Source of the DNA: Pseudomonas kribbensis
GTDB taxonomy: Bacteria > Pseudomonadota > Gammaproteobacteria > Pseudomonadales > Pseudomonadaceae
Assembly: GCF_003352185.1 (NCBI RefSeq)
Contig: NZ_CP029608.1
Location: 5,994,501 to 6,058,500 of the forward strand
Length of the DNA stretch: 64,000 bases
Direction: 5' to 3'
Shown here piece by piece: positions 17,774 to 27,155 of the stretch. The notes below the pieces were generated by a model, which saw nothing but the letters and a program-made list of their open reading frames with translations, had not been told where the DNA came from and ran no database searches. Made by a program: the position numbers and the translations under genes. The number at the start of each line of letters is the position of its first letter. The stretch's first letter is position 1.

Positions 17774-19144
17774 ATGCAGAAAGAAACCGAAATCAAACTC
17801 CGCGTCAGCCGCGAAACCCTCGCCGCCCTGCGCGAGCACCCTCTACTGAAAAAACGCAACAAAAGTGGCTGGGAACGCCGTGAGTTGATGAATCAATACT
17901 TCGACACGCCCGAGCGTGATCTGGCCCGGGCCAAGGTTGCCCTGCGCCTGCGCAAGGACGGCGAAGAAGTGATTCAGACCCTCAAGACCCGTGGCCAGAG
18001 CGTCGCCGGTCTGTCCGAGCGTAACGAGTACGACTGGCACCTGCCCAAAGCCAAACTCGATGTGAAGAAACTCGACGGCGAATGCTGGCCCGAGTCCCTC
18101 GCCGAGCTGGACAAGAAAACCCTGAAGCCAATCTTCACCACCGATTTCGTCCGCGAGCGCGCCGAAATCGCCTGGGGCCGTGGCAAGACCAAAGTGGTCA
18201 TCGAGGCCGCGCTGGACCTGGGCCACGTGGTGGTCGGCAAGCAGAAAGAAGAAATCTGCGAGCTGGAACTGGAACTGCGCGAAGGCGAGCCTGCCGCGCT
18301 GCTGGAACTCGCTGCCGAACTGGCCGAAACCCTGGCCCTGATGCCTTGCGATATCAGCAAGGCCGAGCGCGGCTATCGCCTGTACGACGCCAACAGCTAC
18401 TCGCTGAGCCTGCCGGCGCCGGCCATCAGCGCTGAAACCCCGCTTGACGACGCCTTCGCCGCCCTGAGCTGGCACTTGCTCGGCAGCAGCCAGCGTCTGG
18501 CCGAACAGTATCGCTTCAACGGTCACTGGCGCCTGCTGCAGGACTGGGTCGAAAGCCTCGCGGAAATGCGCGCCCTGCTGAGCAGCCTCGGCCAGGCTGC
18601 GCCGCGTCAGTCGACCCACGATCTGCGTGTGGCGCTGGATGCATTGCTGGAAGACTGGCGCCCGCTGGTGCAGGTCGGCCTTGAAGACGAAGACGTGCGC
18701 AAAGCCGCGCCAGAGCAGTTCCTCGAAGAACTGGAAGACCCGCGCTGGGGCCTGTTCTCGCTGAACACGTCGCGCTGGTTGCTGGCCCGCACCTGGGCCG
18801 CCGACCGCAACACCCGTGGCAATCGCCAGGGTGCCGCGCAATTGCAAAGCTGGTTGCCGCGCCTGCTGGGCGAAGAAGCCACTTCCCTGCAATTGCAGCG
18901 TTATCAGCAGCAGCCGGAAGATCTGGCCGAGCAACTGCCGCGCATCGAACGCATCCAGGTCTGGCTGCACCACGCGCGCAACGTGCTGGAAATCCCGGAA
19001 ATGGATCGTCTGTACGGCGAGCTGAACAAACTGGCGCAACTGGCCAACGAGCCGACTATCACCGATGAACTGCTCGATGCACGCAAGCATCAGGCGATCG
19101 CGGTTTACCAGAATCGCGCCTGGAAAATGCTGCTGCGCATGTAA
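17774..19144 (+). CDS. CYTH-CHAD protein, inorganic triphosphatase YgiF-like
   Basis: A 456-residue two-domain protein. The N-terminal CYTH domain (about 1-200) has the EXEXK signature as ETEIK at 4-8, plus alternating charged strands (LRLRKDGEEVIQTLKTRG, KTKVVIEAALD, ICELELELREG) that form the triphosphate tunnel. The C-terminal CHAD domain (about 220-456) is helical and rich in conserved His/Arg (STHDLRVALDALLEDWRPL, IQVWLHHARNVLE) and is thought to bind polyphosphate. In E. coli YgiF hydrolyses inorganic triphosphate. It is divergent from argE with 156 bases between them. Confidence 0.88.
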   Translation: MQKETEIKLRVSRETLAALREHPLLKKRNKSGWERRELMNQYFDTPERDLARAKVALRLRKDGEEVIQTLKTRGQSVAGLSERNEYDWHLPKAKLDVKKLDGECWPESLAELDKKTLKPIFTTDFVRERAEIAWGRGKTKVVIEAALDLGHVVVGKQKEEICELELELREGEPAALLELAAELAETLALMPCDISKAERGYRLYDANSYSLSLPAPAISAETPLDDAFAALSWHLLGSSQRLAEQYRFNGHWRLLQDWVESLAEMRALLSSLGQAAPRQSTHDLRVALDALLEDWRPLVQVGLEDEDVRKAAPEQFLEELEDPRWGLFSLNTSRWLLARTWAADRNTRGNRQGAAQLQSWLPRLLGEEATSLQLQRYQQQPEDLAEQLPRIERIQVWLHHARNVLEIPEMDRLYGELNKLAQLANEPTITDELLDARKHQAIAVYQNRAWKMLLRM

Positions 19145-19151
19145 CAACCCT

Positions 19152-19215
19152 TTCGCGAGCAGGCTCGCTCCCACAAAGAAATGATTCCAACTGTGGGAGC
19201 TAGCCTGCTAGCGAT
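19152..19215. repeat. REP-type inverted repeat, copy 3, with divergent arm
   Basis: Left arm 19152-19175 is the standard TTCGCGAGCAGGCTCGCTCC form. The right arm 19192-19215 reads TGTGGGAGCTAGCCTGCTAG, so pairing is interrupted where TAG replaces CGAG-type bases. It lies between the convergent CYTH-CHAD and Lrp genes. Confidence 0.85.
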
Positions 19216-19228
19216 GAGGCCAGCACAT

Positions 19229-19699
19229 TCAGCGCAGTACCGGCAAGCTCGTCGTCGACTTGATCTCCGACAGCGCCACGATCGAGTTCACTTCCTGAAT
19301 CCCCGGCACCAGCGACAGCTTCTCGAAGAAGAACCGCTCATACGCCTCGATGTCCGCCGCGACGATCCGCAGCAGGAAATCCACCGCCCCCATCAACACG
19401 TAGCACTCCAGCACTTCCGGAAAGCCGCGAATCGCCTCGGTGAATTCGGTGAAGTTCGAGCGACCGTGGGCGTTGAGTTTGATTTCGGCGAAGATCTGCG
19501 TGTTCAGGCCGATTTTCTTGCGATCGAGCAAGGTCACCTGGCCGCGAATGATCCCCTCCTCCTTCATCCGCTGAATCCGCCGCCAGCACGGCGACTGCGA
19601 AAGGCCCACCTGTTCGGCGATCTGTGCGCTGGACAGGGAAGCGTCCTCTTGCAGCAGGGCGAGAATGCGTCGGTCGTAGCTGTCCAGCTCACTGTGCAT
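19229..19699 (-). CDS. Lrp/AsnC family transcriptional regulator
   Basis: A 156-residue regulator with an N-terminal winged helix (LDSYDRRILALLQEDASLSSAQIAEQVGLSQSPCWRRIQRM) and a C-terminal RAM/ACT-like ligand domain (EVLECYVLMGAVDFLLRIVAADIEAYERF). Proteins of this group sense amino acids. It is divergent from the small unknown gene at 19826 with 126 bases between them, so regulation of that neighbour is possible. The exact target is unknown. Confidence 0.92.
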   Translation of the reverse strand: MHSELDSYDRRILALLQEDASLSSAQIAEQVGLSQSPCWRRIQRMKEEGIIRGQVTLLDRKKIGLNTQIFAEIKLNAHGRSNFTEFTEAIRGFPEVLECYVLMGAVDFLLRIVAADIEAYERFFFEKLSLVPGIQEVNSIVALSEIKSTTSLPVLR

Positions 19700-19825
19700 A
19701 AATAATCCTCAAAAGCAGCCAATACCGAATTGATCCACCCTATCAACCGGCCAATCGGCTCATCTTAGACAAGAATTGCCCGGCATCGAATGTAAAAATT
19801 TCTCCACTGATTCCGGAGACCTGCC

Positions 19826-20164
19826 ATGCCACACCTCGAAGCCGTCAACACTCCAGCGCCCCGTGCCGATGTGTGGAACGTCAGCAACGCCCATTGTCTT
19901 GCGCAGTACCAGATACTGGCCGAGGCCGAACCGGATCTGCTGGTGCGGGTGCTGAACCTGTTCGCCCTGCAGTTCCTCACCCCGGAACAGGTCAATGTCC
20001 AGCGGCTGGACGACCTGCTGTCCATCGACATCGTCATGGGTGGCCTGAGCTGGCATCGCGCCCAGGTGATCGCGGAAAAACTTCGTAACCTGATCAGCGT
20101 CTGCTCGGTGAATCTGCAGAACCCCGATGCGGCGTGGGATGCGCCGGCTCAGGCGGCTGGCTGA
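19826..20164 (+). CDS. Small protein of unknown function, possible ACT-like fold
   Basis: A 112-residue protein I cannot assign. The middle (about 25-95) has a pattern of alternating strands and helices, with LVRVLNLFALQFLTPEQVNVQRL, then IDIVMGGLSWHRAQVIAEKL and VCSVNL, which recalls ACT-type small regulatory domains. There is no signal peptide or membrane segment. A GGAG lies 10 bases ahead of the start. It is divergent from the Lrp regulator and 90 bases ahead of the GspE-like gene. The codon use is like its neighbours and supports a real gene. Confidence 0.7.
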   Translation: MPHLEAVNTPAPRADVWNVSNAHCLAQYQILAEAEPDLLVRVLNLFALQFLTPEQVNVQRLDDLLSIDIVMGGLSWHRAQVIAEKLRNLISVCSVNLQNPDAAWDAPAQAAG

Positions 20165-20254
20165 CAAAAGCGGAAACGCCTTTGTCGGGTAGTGGCCCAA
20201 CGGTCGGCGGGGCCACGACTATCCTTTGCGGACTGTCGTTCAAAAGGAGCCCGC

Positions 20255-22039
20255 ATGTCCGTTCAACTCGCCACTCAGGACCGCTGGCTGGATCTCAATG
20301 ATGTATTGCGTGAACTGGTCGCCCAAGGCTTCATCAGCCAGGATTCCGCCGAGCACGCACTGAATGCCCGCCGTCGGCAGGCGACCCACGGGCAGGTGCA
20401 TCCGCTGGAATTCATCGCCGGCCAGCAACTGGACGACCTCAGCCGTCCGGGCAAGCACCTGGACCTGGAAAGCCTGACCCTGTGGCTGGCGCAGCAGGCC
20501 GGCCAGCCGTACCTGCGCATCGATCCGCTGAAGATCAACGTCGCCGCCGTGACGCCGCTGATGTCCTACGCCTTCGCCCAGCGCCACAAGATCCTCGCGG
20601 TGTCGGTTGATCGCGATGCGGTGACCGTGGCCAGTGCCCAGCCTTACGTCAGGGGCTGGGAAGCCGATCTGACCCACGTGCTGAAACTGCCGGTCAAACG
20701 GGTGGTGGCCAATCCGGCGGACATCCAGCGCTTCAGCGTCGAGTTCTTTCGCCTCGCCAAATCGGTCAGCGGCGCCAGCAACGCCGACCAGCCGGGCAGC
20801 AACCTCGGCAACTTCGAACAACTGCTCAACCTCGGCGCCAGCGATCAGGAGCCGGACGCCAACGACGCGCACATCGTCAACATCGTCGACTGGCTGTTCC
20901 AGTACGCCTTCCAGCAGCGGGCCAGCGATATCCACATCGAGCCACGCCGCGAGCAAGGCACGGTGCGCTTTCGCATCGACGGCGTGCTGCACAACGTCTA
21001 TCAGTTTCCGCCGCAGGTGACGATGGCTATCGTCAGTCGCCTGAAAAGCCTCGGTCGGATGAACGTCGCCGAGAAGCGCAAACCCCAGGACGGCCGGGTC
21101 AAGACCAAGACCCCGGACGGCGGCGAGGTCGAGCTGCGCCTGTCGACCCTGCCCACCGCGTTCGGCGAAAAGATGGTGATGCGGATCTTCGACCCGGAAG
21201 TGCTGCTCAAGGATTTCGACCAGCTCGGTTTTTCCGCCGACGACCTGCGGCGCTGGCAGGACATGACCCGGCAGCCCAACGGCATCATTCTGGTGACCGG
21301 CCCGACCGGTTCGGGCAAGACCACCACGCTCTACACCACCCTGAAAAAGCTAGCGACCCCGGAGGTCAACCTCTGCACCATCGAGGACCCGATCGAAATG
21401 GTCGAGCCGGCCTTCAACCAGATGCAGGTGCAGCACAACATCGACCTGACCTTCGCCGCCGGGGTGCGAGCGCTGATGCGGCAGGACCCGGACATCATCA
21501 TGATCGGCGAGATCCGCGACCTGGAGACCGCCGAAATGGCGATCCAGGCCGCATTGACCGGACACCTGGTGCTCTCGACCCTGCACACCAACGATGCACC
21601 GAGCGCCATCAGCCGTCTGCTGGAACTCGGCGTGCCGCATTATTTGATCAAGGCCACGGTGCTCGGGGTCATGGCCCAGCGTCTGGTGCGCACACTGTGT
21701 CCGCACTGCAAGGCACCGCTGCCTGTCGCCGAAGAGGACTGGCAAACCCTGACCCGGCCGTGGCAGGCGCCGCTGCCGGGCAACGCGCAACGGGCCATCG
21801 GCTGCCTGGAATGCCGCGACACCGGCTATCACGGCCGCGCCGGGGTCTACGAAATCATGCAACTGACCGACAGCCTCAAGGGGCTGATCAGCCCCGATAC
21901 CGATCTGACCGCGCTCCGCCGCCAGGCTTTCAAGGAAGGCATGCGCAGTCTGCGGCTGTCCGGCGCGCAGAAAGTCGCAGCGGGGCTGACGACCATCGAG
22001 GAGGTGCTGCGGGTGACGCCGCAGAGCGAGCAGAAATAG
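20255..22039 (+). CDS. Type II secretion/type IV pilus assembly ATPase, GspE/PilB-like
   Basis: A 594-residue secretion ATPase. I start at 20255 behind AAAAGGAG. Residues about 10-165 are an N-terminal MshEN/GspE_N region, then an AsdIHIEP segment (about 223-230), Walker A GPTGSGKTT at 349-357, an Asp box IEDPIEM, Walker B (RQDPDIIMIGEIRD), a His box (LVLSTLHTND), and a late zinc-binding pair CPHC and CLEC. All catalytic motifs are intact. No other gsp or pil genes lie nearby, so it is an isolated ATPase whose partners must be elsewhere. Confidence 0.88.
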   Translation: MSVQLATQDRWLDLNDVLRELVAQGFISQDSAEHALNARRRQATHGQVHPLEFIAGQQLDDLSRPGKHLDLESLTLWLAQQAGQPYLRIDPLKINVAAVTPLMSYAFAQRHKILAVSVDRDAVTVASAQPYVRGWEADLTHVLKLPVKRVVANPADIQRFSVEFFRLAKSVSGASNADQPGSNLGNFEQLLNLGASDQEPDANDAHIVNIVDWLFQYAFQQRASDIHIEPRREQGTVRFRIDGVLHNVYQFPPQVTMAIVSRLKSLGRMNVAEKRKPQDGRVKTKTPDGGEVELRLSTLPTAFGEKMVMRIFDPEVLLKDFDQLGFSADDLRRWQDMTRQPNGIILVTGPTGSGKTTTLYTTLKKLATPEVNLCTIEDPIEMVEPAFNQMQVQHNIDLTFAAGVRALMRQDPDIIMIGEIRDLETAEMAIQAALTGHLVLSTLHTNDAPSAISRLLELGVPHYLIKATVLGVMAQRLVRTLCPHCKAPLPVAEEDWQTLTRPWQAPLPGNAQRAIGCLECRDTGYHGRAGVYEIMQLTDSLKGLISPDTDLTALRRQAFKEGMRSLRLSGAQKVAAGLTTIEEVLRVTPQSEQK

Positions 22040-22108
22040 CCCTTCACGGAACCGGATCGACGAAATGACGATCCAAGCCGTTATTCAACACCAGTGGAGT
22101 CATCCCTC

Positions 22109-22426
22109 ATGCGTCTCAAACTTGCTGTCGCCACCCTTGCCCTGCTGTCTCTGCCCGTCGGTTCGGCAATGGCTGACAGCTTTTGGCGTAACGTCATTTC
22201 GTCCGGCGCCACCACCGGCTCGACGTACCTGACCTTCAAGGATCACAAACTGATCGTCGCCGCCCAGGACGACGCCGGCAGTTTCGTTGCCAGCGATGGC
22301 GGCATCCGTGGCCCGTACCTGGAAGCCGCCATGCAGAAAGTCCGCGCCGACAACCCGGGCCTGCAGGCGACGGACATGGAACTGGCGAACGCGATTCTGG
22401 CGAAGAACGCCGTGGCTTCGGAATAA
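22109..22426 (+). CDS. DUF2388 family secreted protein
   Basis: A 105-residue protein of the Pseudomonas DUF2388 family, function unknown. A signal peptide covers about 1-22 (LKLAVATLALLSLPVGSAMA). The mature part has SFWRNVISSGATTGSTYLTF, KLIVAAQDDAGSFVASDG and an alanine-rich C-terminus ending ELANAILAKNA. I start at 22109, behind GTGGAG; an in-frame codon 15 bases upstream is less likely. A strong terminator follows, so it is probably its own unit or the tail of the GspE transcript (69 bases apart). Confidence 0.82.
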   Translation: MRLKLAVATLALLSLPVGSAMADSFWRNVISSGATTGSTYLTFKDHKLIVAAQDDAGSFVASDGGIRGPYLEAAMQKVRADNPGLQATDMELANAILAKNAVASE

Positions 22427-22440
22427 ATCTGTCGCCCACA

Positions 22441-22471
22441 AAAATGCCGCTCATTTGAGCGGCATTTTTTT
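22441..22471. terminator. Bidirectional terminator between the DUF2388 gene and gcvP
   Basis: A perfect 12-bp stem AAAATGCCGCTC/GAGCGGCATTTT with an ATTT loop and a T-run on the right. It lies between convergent stops at 22426 and 22481. Confidence 0.93.
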
Positions 22472-22480
22472 GTCCGCCGA

Positions 22481-25354
22481 TCAGCGGTAATCGTCCACCG
22501 GCACGCAGGCGCAGAACAGATTGCGGTCGCCATAGACGTTGTCCACCCGGTTTACCGCCGGCCAATACTTATGCGCCTTGGTGTGCGCATCCGGCGTGAT
22601 GCCCTGCTCGATGCTGTAGGGCCGTTCCCAGACGCCGGTGACATCGGCCAGCGTATGCGGTGCCCGCTTGAGCGGATTGTCCTCGGCCGGCCAGTTGCCG
22701 TTCTGCACTTCGGTGATTTCCGCACGGATGCTCAACATGGCGCCGATGAATCGGTCCAGTTCAGCCTTGGATTCACTCTCGGTCGGCTCGACCATCAAGG
22801 TGCCCGGCACCGGGAAAGACATGGTCGGCGCGTGGAAGCCGTAATCCATCAGGCGCTTGGCGATGTCTTCCTCACTGATGCCGGTCTGCGCTTTCAGCGG
22901 CCGCAGATCCAGAATGCACTCGTGGGCGACCCGATCATTACGCCCGGTGTAGAGCACCGGAAAGGCGCCGGACAAATGCTGCGCCAGGTAATTCGCCGCA
23001 AGGATCGCCACTTCGCTGGCGTCCGCCAGTTGCGGCCCCATCATGGCGATGTACATCCAGCTGATCGGCAAAATGCTCGCACTGCCCCAGGGCGCTGCAC
23101 TCACTGCGCCGTTCTGCGGCTGCGGGCCGTCGATCGGCACCACCGGGTGATTGGCGACGAACGGCGCCAGATGCGCGCGAATGCCGATCGGGCCCATGCC
23201 CGGCCCGCCTCCGCCGTGGGGAATGCAGAAGGTCTTGTGCAGGTTCATGTGCGAGACGTCGGCGCCGATGTCCGCCGGCCGCGCCAGCCCGACCTGGGCA
23301 TTGAGGTTGGCGCCGTCCATGTACACCTGGCCGCCGTGCTTGTGGATAACTTCGCAGATTTCGCTGATGCCCTCCTCGTACACGCCGTGGGTCGACGGAT
23401 AGGTCGCCATCAGGCACGACAACTTGTCTCCCGCCTCGGATGCCTTGGATTTCAGGTCATCGAGATCGACGTTGCCCGCCTCGTCGCACTCGACGATCAC
23501 CACGCGCATCCCGGCCATTTGCGCCGAGGCCGGATTGGTGCCGTGAGCCGAAGACGGGATCAGGCAGATGTCGCGCCCGCCCTGGTGGCGGCTTTCGTGG
23601 TATTTGCGGATCGCCAGCAACCCGGCGTATTCGCCCTGGGCCCCGGAGTTGGGCTGCATGCAGATCGCATCGAACCCAGTGATCGCGCATAACCAGCGTT
23701 CCAGCTCTTCGATCATCAGCGTGTAACCGACGGCCTGTTCCCGGGGCACGAACGGGTGCAGGTTGGCGAACTGCGGCCAGGTGATCGGGATCATCTCGCT
23801 GGTGGCGTTGAGTTTCATGGTGCAGGAGCCCAGCGGGATCATCGACTGGTTGAGCGCCAGATCCTTGTTCTCCAGTTGCTTGAGGTAGCGCAGCATCTCG
23901 GTTTCGCTGTGATGGGCGTTGAACACCGGGTGGCGCAGGTACGGCGAGCTGCGTTGCAGGTTGTCAGGAATCCCGGAAACCAACGCTTCGGCGTCGAGTT
24001 CCTCGACGTTGAGCCCATGATCGACACCCAGCAGTACATCGAACAGTTTGCCGACGGTGCTCTCGTCACAGGTTTCATCGAGGCTCAGGCCCAGGTGGCC
24101 GCGACCGAGAATCCGCAGATTGATCTGCGCAGCCTGAGCGCTTTCGATGATCGCGGTCTGCGCGCCACCGACGTCCAGGGTCAACGTGTCGAAATAATGC
24201 TCGTTGATGCGCTTGATGCCATGCCGCTCAAGGCCGGCAGCGAGGATGCAGGTCAGCCGATGGACTCGCTGGGCAATACGCTTGAGGCCTTCCGGCCCGT
24301 GGTACACCGCGTAGCAACTGGCGATGTTGGCCAGCAGCACTTGAGCGGTGCAGATGTTCGAATTGGCCTTCTCCCGACGAATATGCTGCTCGCGGGTCTG
24401 CAGGGCCATGCGCAGCGCAACGTTGCCCCGCGCATCTTTCGAGACACCGATGATGCGTCCGGGAATCGCCCGTTTGTATTCCTCGCGACTGGCGAAAAAC
24501 GCCGCATGCGGCCCGCCGTACCCCATCGGCACGCCGAAACGCTGGGATGAGCCGAACACCACGTCCGCACCCAATTCGCCTGGTGGCGTCAGCAACAACA
24601 GACTCAGCAAGTCGGCCGCGACACAGGCCAGCGCCTGTTGCGCATGCAGGTGATCGATCAACGGACGCAGGTCGCGGACCTCGCCGTGGGTGTCGGGGTA
24701 TTGCAGCAGTGCGCCGAATACCTGGTGCTGTTTCAAGTTATCCACAGCGTCGATGATCAGCTCGAAACCGAAGCCTTCGGCGCGAGTCTGCACCACGGAA
24801 ATGGTTTGCGGATGACAGTTTTCATCGACGAAAAACAGATTGCTCTTCGACTTCGCCACACGCTTGGCCAGCGCCATGGCCTCGGCGGCCGCAGTGGCTT
24901 CATCGAGCAACGAGGCGTTGGCCAGCTCCAGACCGGTGAGGTCGACGGTCAGCTGCTGGAAGTTGAGCAACGCTTCGAGCCGGCCCTGGGCGATTTCCGG
25001 TTGGTACGGCGTATAGGCGGTGTACCAGCCGGGATTTTCCAGCACGTTGCGCAGTATGACCGTCGGCGTGAGGGTGCCGTGGTAACCCATGCCGATCAGG
25101 CTGGTCCAGACCTGATTCTGTTCGGCGTACCCGCGCAGTTTCGCCAGCGCGGCCTGCTCGTCCAGCGCGGGCGGCAGGTCAAGATCACGGTTGAGGCGAA
25201 TGGCGGGCGGGACAGTCTGCTCGATCAGTTCGATCCGGCTGCCCAGGCCCAGGCTGTCGAGCATCGCCTGCTGCTCGGCGGCATCGGGGCCGAGGTGACG
25301 GCGCAGGAAGGCATGGGGGTCGCGTAACTGGCTCAAGGATGGCAACTGGGACAT
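22481..25354 (-). CDS. gcvP: Glycine dehydrogenase (decarboxylating), P protein of glycine cleavage
   Basis: A 957-residue single-chain P protein. It decarboxylates glycine and loads the aminomethyl group on the lipoyl arm of GcvH. The N-terminal half ([34 protein letters not shown]) is the degenerate copy; the C-terminal half has the PLP lysine K707 in [18 protein letters not shown]. Length is that of the fused gamma-proteobacterial enzyme. It is separated from gcvH-gcvT by the divergently placed aminotransferase gene, so it has its own promoter. Confidence 0.96.
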   Translation of the reverse strand: MSQLPSLSQLRDPHAFLRRHLGPDAAEQQAMLDSLGLGSRIELIEQTVPPAIRLNRDLDLPPALDEQAALAKLRGYAEQNQVWTSLIGMGYHGTLTPTVILRNVLENPGWYTAYTPYQPEIAQGRLEALLNFQQLTVDLTGLELANASLLDEATAAAEAMALAKRVAKSKSNLFFVDENCHPQTISVVQTRAEGFGFELIIDAVDNLKQHQVFGALLQYPDTHGEVRDLRPLIDHLHAQQALACVAADLLSLLLLTPPGELGADVVFGSSQRFGVPMGYGGPHAAFFASREEYKRAIPGRIIGVSKDARGNVALRMALQTREQHIRREKANSNICTAQVLLANIASCYAVYHGPEGLKRIAQRVHRLTCILAAGLERHGIKRINEHYFDTLTLDVGGAQTAIIESAQAAQINLRILGRGHLGLSLDETCDESTVGKLFDVLLGVDHGLNVEELDAEALVSGIPDNLQRSSPYLRHPVFNAHHSETEMLRYLKQLENKDLALNQSMIPLGSCTMKLNATSEMIPITWPQFANLHPFVPREQAVGYTLMIEELERWLCAITGFDAICMQPNSGAQGEYAGLLAIRKYHESRHQGGRDICLIPSSAHGTNPASAQMAGMRVVIVECDEAGNVDLDDLKSKASEAGDKLSCLMATYPSTHGVYEEGISEICEVIHKHGGQVYMDGANLNAQVGLARPADIGADVSHMNLHKTFCIPHGGGGPGMGPIGIRAHLAPFVANHPVVPIDGPQPQNGAVSAAPWGSASILPISWMYIAMMGPQLADASEVAILAANYLAQHLSGAFPVLYTGRNDRVAHECILDLRPLKAQTGISEEDIAKRLMDYGFHAPTMSFPVPGTLMVEPTESESKAELDRFIGAMLSIRAEITEVQNGNWPAEDNPLKRAPHTLADVTGVWERPYSIEQGITPDAHTKAHKYWPAVNRVDNVYGDRNLFCACVPVDDYR

Positions 25355-25510
25355 GACGGGCTCTCTCTTGGCTGGCGCTCGGCGTCAATGCAACACGGTC
25401 AAACCAGCATAGCAGTCGATCCCGTCGCGGACGGCTTGGCGGCGGGTGGTCGAACGGGGCATGCTGTGGCACCTGTAACACGCGCCCAACCCTTGGATGA
25501 TCGAATCCTC

Positions 25511-26653
25511 ATGAGCCAACTGCCGTTTCTGCCGTTTTCCAAACCTGTCATCGACGAAGCCACCATCGCCGCCGTCGGCGATGTCCTGCGTTCCGGCTGG
25601 ATCACCAGCGGGCCGAAGGTCCAGGCCTTCGAAGCGCAACTGTCGGAGTATTTCGGCGGGCGTCCGGTACGCACCTTCAACTCCGGCACCTGCACCATGG
25701 AGATTGCCCTGCGCATCGCCGGCATCGGACCGGGTGACGAAGTGATCACCACGCCGATCTCCTGGGTGGCCACGGCCAACGTGATTCTTGAAGTGGGCGC
25801 TACCCCGGTGTTCGCCGACATCGATCCGGTCACCCGCAACATCGACCTGGATAAACTGGAAGCGGCCATCACGCCGCGCACCAAAGCTGTCATCCCGGTC
25901 TACCTCGCCGGGCTGCCGGTGGACATGGAGCGCCTGTACGCCATCGCCAAAAAGCACAATCTGCGCATCATCGAAGACGCCGCCCAGGCCCTGGGTTCGA
26001 GCTGGAACGGCCAGCGCATCGGTGCCACCGGCGACTTCGTGTCATTCAGCTTCCAGGCCAACAAGAACGTGACCTGCTCCGAAGGTGGCTGCCTGGTGCT
26101 GAACACACCCGAGGAAGCGCGTCTGGCGGAGAAATATCGCCTGCAGGGCGTCACCCGCACCGGCTTCGACGGCCTGGATGTCGATGTGCTGGGCGGCAAG
26201 TTCAACATGACTGACATCGCAGCGACCATCGGCCTCGGCCAGTTCGCCCACATCGAAGCGCTGACTGCTCACCGTCAGGAACTGGCCCGCCACTACTTCA
26301 AATGCTTTGGCGACGACTTCGAAGTCAAGTACGGCGCACAACTGCCGCCGGCCGATTTCACCAACAGCAACTGGCACTTGTTCCAGCTGGTGTTGCCGGA
26401 GCGCAAGGACGGTTTGCCGGCGCGGGCCACGTTCATGGAGCAGATTCAGGCGCTGGGTATCGGCATCGGTTATCACTATCCGCCGATCCACTTGTTGAGC
26501 CTGTACCGCGAGCGCGGTTTCAAGGAAGGCATGTTGCCGGTGGCCGAGCGCGTGGGCCGGTTGATCGTGTCGTTGCCGATGTTCACGACCATGACCAAGG
26601 CCGATGTCGAGCGCTCGGTGGCGGCGGTCAAGGCGGTGCTGGGCAACGCCTGA
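25511..26653 (+). CDS. DegT/DnrJ/EryC1/StrS aminotransferase, ArnB-like
   Basis: A 380-residue PLP-dependent sugar aminotransferase. It resembles ArnB (UDP-4-amino-arabinose pathway) in the opening FLPFSKPVIDEATIAAVGDVL and SGWITSGPKV, the SISW-type loop TTPISWVATANVILEVGATP, the PLP Asp in IIEDAAQALGS (about 155) and the Schiff-base K185 in SFQANKNVTCSEGG. No arn or other nucleotide-sugar genes stand nearby; it is flanked by glycine cleavage genes on the other strand. Its substrate therefore cannot be given. I start at 25511; the longer frame has no ribosome site. Confidence 0.85.
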   Translation: MSQLPFLPFSKPVIDEATIAAVGDVLRSGWITSGPKVQAFEAQLSEYFGGRPVRTFNSGTCTMEIALRIAGIGPGDEVITTPISWVATANVILEVGATPVFADIDPVTRNIDLDKLEAAITPRTKAVIPVYLAGLPVDMERLYAIAKKHNLRIIEDAAQALGSSWNGQRIGATGDFVSFSFQANKNVTCSEGGCLVLNTPEEARLAEKYRLQGVTRTGFDGLDVDVLGGKFNMTDIAATIGLGQFAHIEALTAHRQELARHYFKCFGDDFEVKYGAQLPPADFTNSNWHLFQLVLPERKDGLPARATFMEQIQALGIGIGYHYPPIHLLSLYRERGFKEGMLPVAERVGRLIVSLPMFTTMTKADVERSVAAVKAVLGNA

Positions 26654-26682
26654 GCCGCGCAATAGAAAGCTGCGGCCACAAA

Positions 26683-26706
26683 AAAGCCCCGACGGATCGG
26701 GGCTTT
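26683..26706 (-). terminator. Terminator after gcvH (also faces the aminotransferase gene)
   Basis: A 9-bp stem AAAGCCCCG/CGGGGCTTT; read leftwards it ends in six T, so it best serves gcvH. Confidence 0.88.
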
Positions 26707-26723
26707 GCGGCATTGCCTGAAGC

Positions 26724-27107
26724 TTATTCGCCGATGACGGCCTTGTAGGCGGCAGCGTCGAGCAGCTTGTCCAGCTCGGCCTTGTCGCTTGGCTTGAGCT
26801 TGAAGATCCACGAGCTGTACGGCTCTTCGTTCAGCAGCTCCGGCGAATCCGCCAGCTCATTGTTGACCGCGATCACTTCACCGCCGACCGGGGCGTAGAT
26901 GTCGGAAGCGGCCTTCACCGACTCGACAACACCCGCCGCTTCACCGGCAGCAAACACCTTGCCGGCTTCAGTCAGCTCGACAAACACCACGTCGCCCAGC
27001 GCTTGCTGTGCGTGATCGCTGATGCCCACGGTGACGGTGCCGTCGGCTTCCAGGCGCGCCCATTCATGACTTTCGGCAAAACGCAGGTCGGCGGGGATAT
27101 TGCTCAT
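26724..27107 (-). CDS. gcvH: Glycine cleavage system H protein
   Basis: A 127-residue lipoyl carrier that shuttles the aminomethyl group between GcvP, GcvT and the L protein. The lipoylated Lys65 lies in [18 protein letters not shown]. The end [12 protein letters not shown] is conserved. I start at 27107 ([10 protein letters not shown]) with a GAGG site ahead, not at an upstream in-frame codon. It follows gcvT by 48 bases. Confidence 0.95.
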   Translation of the reverse strand: MSNIPADLRFAESHEWARLEADGTVTVGISDHAQQALGDVVFVELTEAGKVFAAGEAAGVVESVKAASDIYAPVGGEVIAVNNELADSPELLNEEPYSSWIFKLKPSDKAELDKLLDAAAYKAVIGE

Positions 27108-27155
27108 GCTCGGTGTCCTCAAGAAATTGTCAGCGGTCGTGCCCGCCGGAAAAGG

